Of a DNA stretch of 64,000 nucleotides, positions 33,161 through 43,500 are shown piece after piece (position 1 is the stretch's first letter; each line of letters starts with the position of its first letter). This DNA comes from Longispora albida DSM 44784 (GTDB lineage: Bacteria; Actinomycetota; Actinomycetes; Mycobacteriales; Micromonosporaceae), in contig NZ_KB903838.1 in NCBI RefSeq assembly GCF_000379825.1, positions 213,097 to 277,096 of the forward strand. The letters are read 5' to 3'. Both the position numbers and the translations under genes were made by a program. Below the pieces are notes generated by a model. That model worked only from the letters and a program-made list of their open reading frames with translations, had not been told where the DNA came from and ran no database searches.

Positions 33161-36100
33161 GTGTCCAGAAGTCTATCCAGACGCCCTCATCTTCCATCCC
33201 TCCGGAAAGTCCTCACCCTCACCCTGGGCGCCGCCCTGGTCGTGACCCTGCCGGGCGCCCCTCCGGCGCTGGCGGCCGTGGTCGACGCCAAGCCAGCCCA
33301 GGCCCAGAAGGAAAAGCCGGTCAGCGGCAGTGGCAGGGCCGGTGCCACCCCCGAGGCAGTGCCTGGCAAACCGTTCCAGGGTGCCGCGCCGGTCTGGCCG
33401 GCTCCGGGCGTTGCCGAGGTCAACTTCTCTGCCGACGGTACCCAGACGGCTGGCGCCGCACGGAGCAACACCAAGGCCGGCGCCCTGCCCGTCTGGGTGA
33501 GCCCCGTCCGGCAGCCAGCCGGAGTCAAGGCAGCCGGGGCCGACGCGGTGGCAGCCCCGTCAGCCACCGGAGCCCGCGTCGAGGTACTCGACAGGTCCCT
33601 GGCCCTCAAGGCCGGCGTGGACGGCCTGTTCCTCCGGGTCAGCGCGCCGGAAGCCCCGGTGAACGCAGCCTCTGCGGACGGGTTCCGCACCGCGGCCCCG
33701 GCCAGCACCGGCCCGGTCAGGGTCGACGTCGACTACTCGAAGTTCCGCTGGGCGTACGGCGGCGACTGGGCTGCCCGGCTCAAGCTGGTGAAGCTGCCGG
33801 AATGCGCGCTCACCACCCCGGGCAAGCCCGAGTGCCGTGGCACGGAGCTCCCGTCGAAGAACAACACCCGCGACGGCAAGGTCACCGTCGAGCTGCCCTC
33901 GGCCTCGACGGCGAAGTCGGCCAAGGGTGTCCAGGCCGCCAGCGCCTCGGGCAGCGGCGGCACGCTGATGGCGTTGTCCGCTGCGCCTTCCGGCGCGTCG
34001 GGTGACTTCTCGGCGACATCGCTGACGCCGTCGGCCACCTGGTCGGGTGGCAGCAACTCGGGTGACTTCTCGTGGAGTTATCCGCTGCGTTCGCCGCCAG
34101 CGCTGGGCGGGCCCGCTCCGTCGGTCTCGATCGGGTACTCCTCGGCGAGCGTCGACGGGCGGATGGCCGCCTCGAACAACCAGCCGTCGTGGCTGGGCGA
34201 GGGCTGGGACTGGGACCCGGGTTCGATCGAGCGCAAGTACCAGGCGTGCTCGGAGGACATGACCAACAGCAACAACAACACCGAGAAGACCGGCGACCAG
34301 TGCTGGGCGACCGACAACGCGACGATGTCGATGTCGGGCCACGCCGGCGAGCTGATCAAGGACCCGAACAACGCGAACCGGTGGCACCTGCGCAACGACG
34401 ACGGCACGTTCGTCGAGCGCCGGACCGGCTCCGGCAACGGGGCGCTGAACGGCGAGTACTGGGTCGCGACGACCACGGACGGCGTGCAGTACTGGTTCGG
34501 CAAGTCCGCCCAGTCGACGCTGACCGTGCCGGTGGCTGGCAACAACCCGGGTGAGCCGTGCCGGCAGGCCACGTTCGCCGCGTCGTTCTGCACGCAGGCC
34601 TACCGGTGGAACCTGGAGTACGTTGTCGACCTCAACGGCAACACGATGACGTACTTCTACGGCAAGGAAACCGGCAAGTACGCGAAGAACCTGAAGACGG
34701 ACCAGGACCCGGTCACCTATGACCGCAGCTCCTATGTGGACCGGATCGAGTACGGTACCCGCACGGATGTGGCGGGTGTGCCGTTCACGGTGAAGTTCGA
34801 CGTCGCCGACCGGTGCGTCACCGCGGCCTGCGGTACGCACGACGCCACGAACTGGCCCGACACTCCGTGGGACCAGGACTGCACGGGCAAGCCGTGCAAC
34901 AACGTCGCCCCGAGCTTCTGGTCGACCAAGCGTCTCGCGAAGGTCACCACCAAGGTCGGCGCGAACGCTGTCGAGGAATGGACCTTCACCCACTCCTTCG
35001 AGGACCCGGGCGACGGTACGCGAGCCGGGCTGTGGCTGAAGAAGATCGGGCACAGGGGCCTGGCAGGCGGCCAGACCACCACCCTGCCCGACGTGACCTT
35101 CGCCGGCATCCAGCTCAGCAACCGCGTCGACACCATCGACCACTCCCCGGCGATGAACTGGTGGCGGGTCAAGACCGTCAGCAACGAGTCCGGCGGCAAG
35201 CTCGACGTCACCTACTCCGCCCAGGAGTGCGTGGCGAGCAGCAACGTGCCCGACGTCAGCAACCTGCACCTCAACACCAAGCGCTGCTACCCGGTCAAGT
35301 GGACCCCGCCGGGCCACACCACCCCGGTCACGGACTTCTTCCACAAGTACCTGGTGACCGACGTCGTCGAGTCCGACCTGGTCGGCGGCGCCACCGCCGT
35401 CCGCACGCACTACGACTACCCGGGCACTCCGGCCTGGCACTACTCCGACGACGACGGCATGGTGAAGGCGGAGAACAAGACCTGGTCGGTGTGGCGGGGC
35501 TACGGCGCTGTCCAGACCACGAAGGGCGAGGGCGCCGAGCGCACGTTCACCGAGACCCGCTTCTTCCGCGGCATGCACGGTGACAAGTACGGCGCCGGCA
35601 CCCGCACCGAGGTCATGCCTGCCATCGCCACCGGCGGCATCCCGGCGATCAACGACGAGGACGTGTACGCGGGCATGACCCGTGAGGCGATCGTCTACAA
35701 CGGGCCGGGCGGCGCCGAGGTCTCGGCAGAGGTCTCGGTTCCGTGGCATTCGGGCGAGACCGCCACCCGCACCCTGAACGGCATCACCGTCAAGGCCCGG
35801 TTCACGAACCCGGCCGCCGAGAAGCACACCCGGATCGCGCTCGACGGCGGCCGGGCTCCCCGGACGACGAGCACCGCCACCACCTTCGAGGGCACGTACG
35901 GCACCCCGACCGAGGTCGAGGACCGTGGCACCCCGGCGGCCGGCGACGAGCAGTGCACCCTGACCGACTACGCCCGTAACACGGGTGCGGCCTGGCTGAC
36001 CGGCGCGGTGAAGCGCACCCGGTCGTTCGCCGTGGACTGCACGAAGGCCAAGGCTGGCACCGGCCTGACCGACGCCGACGTGCTGACCGACGAGCTGACC

Positions 36101-39100
36101 TCCTACGACGGTCTCGCTCACGGCACGGCGCCGACGCGGGGCCAGGTCACCAAGACCGAGACGATGAAGTCCTACAACGCCGGCAGCCCGGTGTACTTCA
36201 CGACCGGCGAGACCACCTACGACACCCACGGCCGGATCAAGACGGCCAAGGATGTCCGGGGCGGGACGACCACCACCGACTACACCCCGGCCAGCGGTGG
36301 CCCGCTGACGGCGAAGACGGAGACCAGCCCGCTCGGCTGGACCTCGTCGGAGACGTTCGACCCGGCCTACGGCCTGCCGATGTCCAAGGTGGACGCCAAC
36401 GGCCGCAAGCTCGACTTCGCGTACGACGGCCTCGGCCGCCTGATCTCGGTCTGGAAGCCCGGCCGCGACAAGGGCGCGCAGAGCGCGACCATCACGTACG
36501 ACTACCTGGTCCGCAACGACAAGCCGACGGTGATCACCAGCAAGAAGATCAACCAGGCCGGCAACTACATCGCCACGCACGACCTGTACGACGGCCTGTG
36601 GCGCAAGCGGCAGACCCAGAAGCCGGACGCGGCCGGCGGCCCCAACGCCGTCGTGACCGACATCCTCTACGACACCGCAGGCCGTGAGCAGCGGACCAAC
36701 GACCCGTACCTGGGCACGGCGGTTCCGGGCACCACCCTGTTCATGCCGTCCGAGGTCATCCCCTCGCAGACCGGCAAGGTCTTCGACGGGGCCGGCCGGA
36801 CCATCGCCGAGGTCATGCGGGTCAGCGCGCCGTCCGGTGGCAGCCACGGTGGCACGGAGAAGTGGCGCACGACGACCTACCACGCCGGTGACCGCACCGA
36901 CGTGACCCCGCCGAACGGCGGCACGGCCAGCTCGGCGATCGTCGACGCCCACGGCAAGACGGTCGAGTACCGGCAGTACAAGGGCGCGGCTCCGACGCCG
37001 GGCACCGCAGGCAGCTACGACTCGACGTTCTACGAGTACAACCGCAAGGACCAGCTCGCCAAGGTCACCGGCCCCTCGGGCCTGGTGTGGACGTACGAGT
37101 ACGACCTGCTCGGCCGCGCCACCAAGAGCGTCGACCCGGACAAGGGCACCAGCTTCTCGGAGTTCAACGACGCTGGTGACCTGGTCTCCACCACTGACGC
37201 CCGCGGCACCAAGCTGGTCACCGGCTACGACGCCATCGGCCGCAAGACCGGCGTCTACAAGGACTCGATCGCGCCGGCCAACAAGCGGGCCGAGTGGGTC
37301 TACGACACCATGACGGTGGGCAACCCGGTCAAGGGCCAGCTGGTCAAGGCCACCCGGTACGAGCCGGAGGGCGCGTACAGCCGGGAGAGCACCGGTTTCA
37401 CGATCGACTACCAGCCGACCCGGGTCGTGCACACGATCCCGGGCACCGAGGTCGGCGGCACGTACACCTACGTGTACACGTACAACCAGGACGGCACCCC
37501 GGACACCATCCGGATGCCGCTCGCCGGTGACCTCAAGCTGGAGACGCTGACCTACGGGTACGACGCCCAGGGCCAGCCGTCCACGCTGCGGTCCAAGTAC
37601 GGCACCAGCCTGGAGACCTCGCTGGTCATGAGCACGTCCTACACCTCCTTCGGGGAACTGGGCGCGTACACCCTCCAGCACAACGGCGGCAACGCCGTGG
37701 ACGTGGTGAAGAACTACGACACCACGACCCGCAAGCTCAGCCAGATCTGGACCAGCAAGCAGACCGGTCCGACCACGATCTCCGACATCCGGTACGACTA
37801 CGACGACATCGGCAACGTCAAGCGGTCCGCCGACCTGACGTCCGGTGACGTGCAGTGCTACAAGTCCGACTACCTGCGCCGGACGACGGACGCGTGGACG
37901 CCGGCCAACGGAGACTGCAACACCGCACCGGAGAGCGCGACGCTCGGTGGCGCGGCCAAGTACCGGCACGTGTACGAGTACGACAAGGCCGGCAACCGGA
38001 TCAAGCTCACCGAGTACGAGACGGCGAACGGCACCCGCACGACGTCGTACACGCCGTACCCCGGCAAGAACTCGCTGAAGGAAACCACCTCCACCGAGAC
38101 GGCCGGCGGCACGAAGACCAGCGCGTGGGCGTACGACGCGATGGGCAACATGAAGTCCCGGCCGACGCCGTCCGACGGCAACCAGACCATGACCTGGGAC
38201 GCCGAGGGACACCTGGCGAGCAGCTCCGACGGCTCGGGCACCACCACGTACGTCTACGACATCGACGGCAACCGGATCCTCCGCAAGGACCCCAAGGGCA
38301 CCACGCTGTACCTGCCGGGCCAGGAACTCCGGTACACCTCGGCGACCGGCGCGAAGACGTGCACCCGGTACTACAGCCACGCCAGCACCACGGTCGCCAG
38401 CCGGGTCGCAGCGGGCATCACGTGGGTGTCCAGCGACCACCACGGCACCGCGTCGATCACCGTCGACGCGATGACCCAGGCGGTCTCGGCGCGCCTGATG
38501 ACCCCGTTCGGTACGGAGCGCAAGAAGGACAGCTCCTGGCCGACCTGGCTCGACAAGGGCTTCGTGGGCGGCACGATCGACAACACGGGCCTCACGCACG
38601 TCGGAGCCCGCGAGTACGACCCGTCCACCGGCCGCTTCGTGTCCGTCGATCCCGTGATCGACAACAAGGACCCGCAGCAGATGCACGGGTACGCCTACGG
38701 CAACAACGCCCCCATGACCTATGTGGACGAGGACGGGCGCTGGGGTCTGCCGAAGTTCGTGAAGAACGTGGCGAGCGCGGTGAAGAACACCGTCTCCAAC
38801 GCGGTCAGCACGGTCGGCAACGCGGCCAAGGCAGTCGGCAACGCCGCCAAGGCAGCGGGCCAGTGGGTCTACGACAACGCCGGCACCATCTCCACGGTGC
38901 TCCAGGTGGCCGCCATAGCCTGCGCGATCATCCCGCCGTTGCAGGCAGCCGCCCCGTTTCTCCAGGCGGCGTCCACGGCAGTCGGCGCGATCGAGACCTT
39001 CAAGACCTGTAGCGAGGGCATGTCCCTCGACTGCGCCACAGGCTTGATGGACCTGGTACCTGGCGGCCGAGCCGTCAGCACCCCGGTCAAGGGCGCGAAG

Positions 39101-40033
39101 GCAGCGGCGAAGGCCGGCCAGAAGAGCGCCGACGACGCCGTGGAAGCGGCGGCCGACGTCGGCGGCGCGGCATGCCCCATCGCTCCGGGTCGCAAGAAAC
39201 ACAGCTTCGACCCGGAAACCCCAGTTCTGATGGCCGACGGCACCAAGGAGCCCATTGGTGACATCGACCTCGGTGACGAGGTCATGGCGACCGACCCAGC
39301 CACGGGCGAAACCAAAGCGGAACCGGTCACGATCCTGCACTCCAACCGGGACACCGAACTCACCGAGCTCACCGTCGCGGACGAGAACGGCGAGACCGAA
39401 ACGCTGAGCACGACTCAGAACCACCCGTTCTGGGATGCCACTAGCGGCGCCTGGGCCGATGCCGGCAAGCTGGTGCCGGGTCGCGAGCTTTACACCATCG
39501 ATGGCCATCGCATCACTGTCATCGAGGTCCGCAACCACACCGGCAGTAAGCAGATGCGCGACCTCACTGTCGCCAATCTCCACACTTACTATGTCGTTGC
39601 GGCAGGCGCCCCGGTCCTTGTTCACAACAACGGCAAGTTCGATCCATGCCGGCCTGGTGATCAGGAGCTCGATTCTGAGCAGGACGCACTGGATGCTGCC
39701 TACGACAGAGCCGGGATTCCGCGCGGGACTCAGCCGGACGCCGAATGGGAAGTGGGCAACGATCCGCTCCGGCGTGGCCAGCCGGGCTACCGCTATTCCG
39801 AAGACACCGGAGGGCATGGCCGGTACAGGCAGTTCGAGACGGATAATGGCTCCAGGGTCATCGCCCATCACACAAACGACGGTGATCCGCATTTCCACGC
39901 CGGGCAGCCGAAGGGCGGAGCCGACCGTGACGGCGTGGACTTTGGATGGGGGACAGGAAAGGATTATGAGAGATATCAGCAGGTAGGTGGAAAGCATCAT
40001 CTTTACTACAAGATGACTAGGCTACTGGAATGA
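33161..40033 (+). CDS. Rhs polymorphic toxin with Hint domain and His-rich toxin tip (Rhs2)
   Basis: A 2,290-residue secreted Rhs toxin. I choose the GTG at 33161 (AGAAAGG seven bases upstream; the signal peptide KVLTLTLGAALVVTLPGA follows). After a Pro/Ala-rich segment comes a SpvB-like module (SGDFSWSYPLRSPPALGG, SWLGEGWDWDPGSIERKY), dozens of YD repeats (YDGLGRLISV, YDAIGRKTGV, YDIDGNRIL), then the Rhs core (YDPSTGRFVSVDPV, GYAYGNNAPMTY). An Ala/Asn heptad-like stretch and a hydrophobic segment (VLQVAAIACAIIPP) follow. The Hint domain (SFDPETPVLMADGTKEPI ... GDEVMATDP ... NHPFW) ends VLVHN. The final ~120 residues are the toxin, with conserved-looking HHTNDGDPHFHAG, FGWGTGKDYERYQQ and KHHLYY. 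I cannot assign this tip to a named family; a His-dependent nuclease is a guess. The frame is intact, unlike Rhs1. Confidence 0.92.
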   Translation: MSRSLSRRPHLPSLRKVLTLTLGAALVVTLPGAPPALAAVVDAKPAQAQKEKPVSGSGRAGATPEAVPGKPFQGAAPVWPAPGVAEVNFSADGTQTAGAARSNTKAGALPVWVSPVRQPAGVKAAGADAVAAPSATGARVEVLDRSLALKAGVDGLFLRVSAPEAPVNAASADGFRTAAPASTGPVRVDVDYSKFRWAYGGDWAARLKLVKLPECALTTPGKPECRGTELPSKNNTRDGKVTVELPSASTAKSAKGVQAASASGSGGTLMALSAAPSGASGDFSATSLTPSATWSGGSNSGDFSWSYPLRSPPALGGPAPSVSIGYSSASVDGRMAASNNQPSWLGEGWDWDPGSIERKYQACSEDMTNSNNNTEKTGDQCWATDNATMSMSGHAGELIKDPNNANRWHLRNDDGTFVERRTGSGNGALNGEYWVATTTDGVQYWFGKSAQSTLTVPVAGNNPGEPCRQATFAASFCTQAYRWNLEYVVDLNGNTMTYFYGKETGKYAKNLKTDQDPVTYDRSSYVDRIEYGTRTDVAGVPFTVKFDVADRCVTAACGTHDATNWPDTPWDQDCTGKPCNNVAPSFWSTKRLAKVTTKVGANAVEEWTFTHSFEDPGDGTRAGLWLKKIGHRGLAGGQTTTLPDVTFAGIQLSNRVDTIDHSPAMNWWRVKTVSNESGGKLDVTYSAQECVASSNVPDVSNLHLNTKRCYPVKWTPPGHTTPVTDFFHKYLVTDVVESDLVGGATAVRTHYDYPGTPAWHYSDDDGMVKAENKTWSVWRGYGAVQTTKGEGAERTFTETRFFRGMHGDKYGAGTRTEVMPAIATGGIPAINDEDVYAGMTREAIVYNGPGGAEVSAEVSVPWHSGETATRTLNGITVKARFTNPAAEKHTRIALDGGRAPRTTSTATTFEGTYGTPTEVEDRGTPAAGDEQCTLTDYARNTGAAWLTGAVKRTRSFAVDCTKAKAGTGLTDADVLTDELTSYDGLAHGTAPTRGQVTKTETMKSYNAGSPVYFTTGETTYDTHGRIKTAKDVRGGTTTTDYTPASGGPLTAKTETSPLGWTSSETFDPAYGLPMSKVDANGRKLDFAYDGLGRLISVWKPGRDKGAQSATITYDYLVRNDKPTVITSKKINQAGNYIATHDLYDGLWRKRQTQKPDAAGGPNAVVTDILYDTAGREQRTNDPYLGTAVPGTTLFMPSEVIPSQTGKVFDGAGRTIAEVMRVSAPSGGSHGGTEKWRTTTYHAGDRTDVTPPNGGTASSAIVDAHGKTVEYRQYKGAAPTPGTAGSYDSTFYEYNRKDQLAKVTGPSGLVWTYEYDLLGRATKSVDPDKGTSFSEFNDAGDLVSTTDARGTKLVTGYDAIGRKTGVYKDSIAPANKRAEWVYDTMTVGNPVKGQLVKATRYEPEGAYSRESTGFTIDYQPTRVVHTIPGTEVGGTYTYVYTYNQDGTPDTIRMPLAGDLKLETLTYGYDAQGQPSTLRSKYGTSLETSLVMSTSYTSFGELGAYTLQHNGGNAVDVVKNYDTTTRKLSQIWTSKQTGPTTISDIRYDYDDIGNVKRSADLTSGDVQCYKSDYLRRTTDAWTPANGDCNTAPESATLGGAAKYRHVYEYDKAGNRIKLTEYETANGTRTTSYTPYPGKNSLKETTSTETAGGTKTSAWAYDAMGNMKSRPTPSDGNQTMTWDAEGHLASSSDGSGTTTYVYDIDGNRILRKDPKGTTLYLPGQELRYTSATGAKTCTRYYSHASTTVASRVAAGITWVSSDHHGTASITVDAMTQAVSARLMTPFGTERKKDSSWPTWLDKGFVGGTIDNTGLTHVGAREYDPSTGRFVSVDPVIDNKDPQQMHGYAYGNNAPMTYVDEDGRWGLPKFVKNVASAVKNTVSNAVSTVGNAAKAVGNAAKAAGQWVYDNAGTISTVLQVAAIACAIIPPLQAAAPFLQAASTAVGAIETFKTCSEGMSLDCATGLMDLVPGGRAVSTPVKGAKAAAKAGQKSADDAVEAAADVGGAACPIAPGRKKHSFDPETPVLMADGTKEPIGDIDLGDEVMATDPATGETKAEPVTILHSNRDTELTELTVADENGETETLSTTQNHPFWDATSGAWADAGKLVPGRELYTIDGHRITVIEVRNHTGSKQMRDLTVANLHTYYVVAAGAPVLVHNNGKFDPCRPGDQELDSEQDALDAAYDRAGIPRGTQPDAEWEVGNDPLRRGQPGYRYSEDTGGHGRYRQFETDNGSRVIAHHTNDGDPHFHAGQPKGGADRDGVDFGWGTGKDYERYQQVGGKHHLYYKMTRLLE

Positions 40034-40476
40034 GCGGTATACCTGCCTTGTCTCGTGATCGTCTGCTGAAGGACGCGGGGCTGGTGAAGCTTGCGGAAAC
40101 CGAGCTGGCTGGGCCAGTGAGTCCGCTGGCCGCGTGGCGAGCGATAGCCAGCAGCGAAAGCAGGCCCACAGTGGTACTGGGTGATGGCGGCCCAGTACCC
40201 GCGACTGAGATCGGCGACTGCTGGGAGGAGCTTGCCCGGCAGCACGGAATCATCGAGAATGACGGATCATTCCTGTTGTCGCCGTCTGGTACGGGCTTCT
40301 CGGCGCTGCCCTGGGCAAAGGTGAGATCAGCGGCTGGCTACGCCAGGATGTCGGAGGCTTTGGAGGTCGAGCCGGGCTCGCCAGAGTTCTTGACGATCTC
40401 CAGCGACGGTCGGCGACTGTGTGGTGTAACCACCGAAGAGCACGGAATATGGGTCATTTGCTTGGAGCTTGCCTAA
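40030..40476 (+). CDS. Candidate immunity protein for Rhs2
   Basis: A 148-residue cytoplasmic protein whose ATG overlaps the Rhs2 stop (ATGA), the tightest possible coupling of toxin and antidote. There is no signal peptide. It is acidic overall (EIGDCWEELARQHG, EALEVEPGSPEF), as many immunity proteins are, and has no catalytic motif. The family is not recognised. A strong terminator follows, so the toxin and this gene end one transcript. The assignment rests on position, as in all Rhs toxin-immunity pairs. Confidence 0.75.
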   Translation: MSGIPALSRDRLLKDAGLVKLAETELAGPVSPLAAWRAIASSESRPTVVLGDGGPVPATEIGDCWEELARQHGIIENDGSFLLSPSGTGFSALPWAKVRSAAGYARMSEALEVEPGSPEFLTISSDGRRLCGVTTEEHGIWVICLELA

Positions 40477-40500
40477 CTCTGAGCCTTTGAAAATACGAAA

Positions 40501-40540
40501 GGGGGCGTCGCAGGAGGATAATTCCTCCTGCGACGCCCCC
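40501..40540. terminator. Bidirectional intrinsic terminator
   Basis: A perfect 17-bp stem (40501-40517 with 40524-40540) with a six-base loop lies between the convergent immunity gene and LamG2. TTCTTT follows on plus and a purine-rich mirror (complement TTTC) on minus, so it can stop both transcripts. Confidence 0.9.
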
Positions 40541-40549
40541 TTCTTTACG

Positions 40550-43500
40550 CTAGCCCAGCCTGAACTTCTGGTGGCCCATTCCGTTACAGCCCCACGTCTC
40601 CAGCCGGGAGCCGTCGTTCATCGTGTTCAGCGAGACGCAGCGCCCGGTCGCAGAGCTGACGATCGAGCCGTCGGCGCGGAGCTCGAACTTCTGGTGGCCC
40701 ATACCGTTGCAGCCCCACATCTCCAGTACGGAGCCGTCGTTCATGGTGTTGAGCGAGACGCACCGGCCGTTCGCTGTGCTGATGATCGAGCCGTCGGCGC
40801 GGAACTGGAACTTCTGGTGGCCCATGCCGTTGCAGCCCCACATCTCCAGCAGTGAGGCGTCGTTCATGTGGTTCAGCGAGGTGCACCGGCCCGTTGCCGA
40901 GCTGAGGATGGTCACGTGTGGAGAGTCGTCGGCGGCGGGCGACGCCGAGGGAAGGCCCTGGGAGACCTGCACGCTGTCGATCTGCCCGGCGAAGTGCCCG
41001 GACGTCTTCTGGCTGCCGATCAGGAAGCTGCCGCTGGACTGCCAGCCGGCCGCCCCGCCCACCGTTTCCTGGAGCACGCCGTTGACGTACAGCGTGACCT
41101 GCCCGGACTGCGCATCGTAGACACCCTGGAGGCTGGTCCAGGTGTTCACCGCTGCCGGGGCCAGGGACTTCGCGGTCCATGAGGTGCCCGTGCCGGTGCC
41201 CGACTGGGTGATCTGCATGGCCCAGCGGCCGGATGCCTTGTCGTACTTCAGGTAGAACGGTTTGACCTCCGACGGGTTGTCCTGGGTGAGCACGACGTAG
41301 TCCGCGCTGGTGTTCGCCAGCTTCGCCCAGGCGGAGACGGAGTACGACTGGTCGGTGTCGATGACCGCCTTCTCGGTGCTGCCCCAGCCCGGGGTGCCCG
41401 GCAGCGTCAGGCACCGTCCGTCGTGGCCGCACGTCGTGCTGGGCACCGAGGCATCGCCGTTCCATTCCAGGTCGTTGCCGTAGCCGGAATCGTCGGTGGA
41501 CGGCGGGTTGTCCTCGCCGAAGGCCCAGTCGCCGACCCTGGCGGGCGACACGAGTTTGGCGATCTCGCCGGGGCTGATGGCCCGGTTCCAGACCTGGGCC
41601 TGGGCCATGTCGCCGTGGACGTTGTGTCCGAGGAAGAGTTCGCTGGCGGCCTGCCAGCTGGACGGGGCAGGTGCCGTCCCCTCCAGCACCCCGTTGACGT
41701 AGAGCTTCACGCGCCCGCCCGCGGCATCGTAGACACCCGTCAGATGTGTCCATACTCCGAGCTTTGGCGGCTGGAAGGAGTAGGCGGTCTGGAAGGTGAG
41801 GGACGGCTCGTTCCCTCCGGTGCTCGGCACCTGGAACGCCCACTTGCCGGCGCCGGGCTCGTACGAGAGATAGAACTCGCACCTGTAGGCGCCACCGCAC
41901 TGGGTCACCAGGTGCTGCGGCTGGCTGAACGAGGCGAGCCTGGCCCACGCCGAGACGGTGTAACTGCGAGTCGGGTCGATGACCTTCGGTGCCTTGACGT
42001 AGCCGGCTTCCGTGCCGGGGAAACGGAACGCGGTGTCGCCGTTCCGTACCGGCCCCGGCGCGGCAGTGACATCGTTGCCGGCCCGGGTGGCGTCATACGT
42101 CGAAGGATTGTTCACCCACTGGCCGTTCTCGAGTACCTGCGGCCCGGTGCCTGTGTTGGCCACCTTCGGCGCGCCGGCCCCCTCGTCCAGCTTCCACACA
42201 CCCACCGCGGACGCCTCGCGCGCGACGGTGAACTGGTGCACGGTCGTGGTCGTCCGCCCGGCCCGGTCGACGGCCTTCACGTACAGGCTCTTCGGCCCGC
42301 CGGACTGCGGAGTCCAGGACACAGTGGCCGCGCCGGAGGAGGCGGACGCCACGTAGGACGGCGGATCGCTGAAGCCCCACTTGTACGAGGTGACGTCCGG
42401 CGAGGACTGGAAGGTGAACGTGCCGGTCCGTCCGGACGCGCCGCAGCCGTCCTTCGGGCACGGGGCCTGGTACACGTCGCTGCTGACGGCAGGCGCGGCC
42501 GGGTCGCTCAGGTCGACCTGGTACTCGCAGGTGCCGAAGTCCACCGACAGCGGCCCGGGGTGCGAGTAGTCGTCGGACTGCGCCCGGAAGCTGTAGATCC
42601 CGCCGTCGGTCAGCCCGGAGGCCGTCCACTGTGCGTCGGTGCCGCTCGGGACGTGGTCCTGGTACCCGGCTCCCGTGCCGACCCACGAGCCGTTGTACCA
42701 GGTGGCGTTGCTGATCCAGACCTTCATGCTGTCGCCGTCGGCGTCGGAGGCGTACGCCTTGAGGATCGGGGTGGCCGTCGTGATCCAGGGGCGGGCGCTG
42801 CCCTTCGCGCAGGGCTTCTCGTCCACGCGCAGGTTGACGGGCGCGTCGGGCCGGCGGTTGTAGGTCACTGAGATCGTGGCGGTGTCCGGCTTGAATCGCT
42901 TCCAGTAGTTCACGTTGGACTCGTTGGTCGTCAGCCCGAGGGTGAGGTTGGGGCTGGTGGACGTGCGCACGGCATGCGTGATGTCGTACTCCAGCCTGCC
43001 ACCGTCGACCGGCCGCCAGCCCAGGTCCCTGGACCACACTGCGTTGTTCCAGGTGGTGCTGGGGCTGATCCCGCCGGCCTCCCAGAGCTGGACCTGGTAC
43101 TCGCTCCCGCCGTGCCAGGCGTTGTTCAGCTCGACGGAGAAGTTCGCGCGGATGATCTCGGTGCCCTTGTACACCGGGCTGTCCCACTGGAACAACGACC
43201 GGTAGAGCGCGTTGCCCTTCGGGTCAGTCGCGTAGCCGACCTTGGCCAGCTTGTCCGTGTCGGCGCCGCCGAACCAGTACGACTGGGTCTTCCACGAGCT
43301 GTTCAGCCCGCCGACCAGGCACCAGGAACTCCGGGTGGGCGCGGTCGCCTTGGGGTCGATCAGGATCGGGAACGTCGCGTCCGGATCGGTCAGCAGCCCC
43401 GCGTCCGGGATGACCGACATGGACTCCGGCCCTGCCTCGACCGGCATGACCGACTGCCGTGCGGCCCGGGCGGGCTCCAGCGGCGCGGCGAGCTGCCCGG

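Noticed and set aside
33560..40000. A 2,146-codon open frame on the minus strand opposite Rhs2
   Set aside because: It is the antisense shadow of a GC-rich coding strand. It has Arg/Val-rich composition with no domains and runs fully antisense to a clear Rhs gene.
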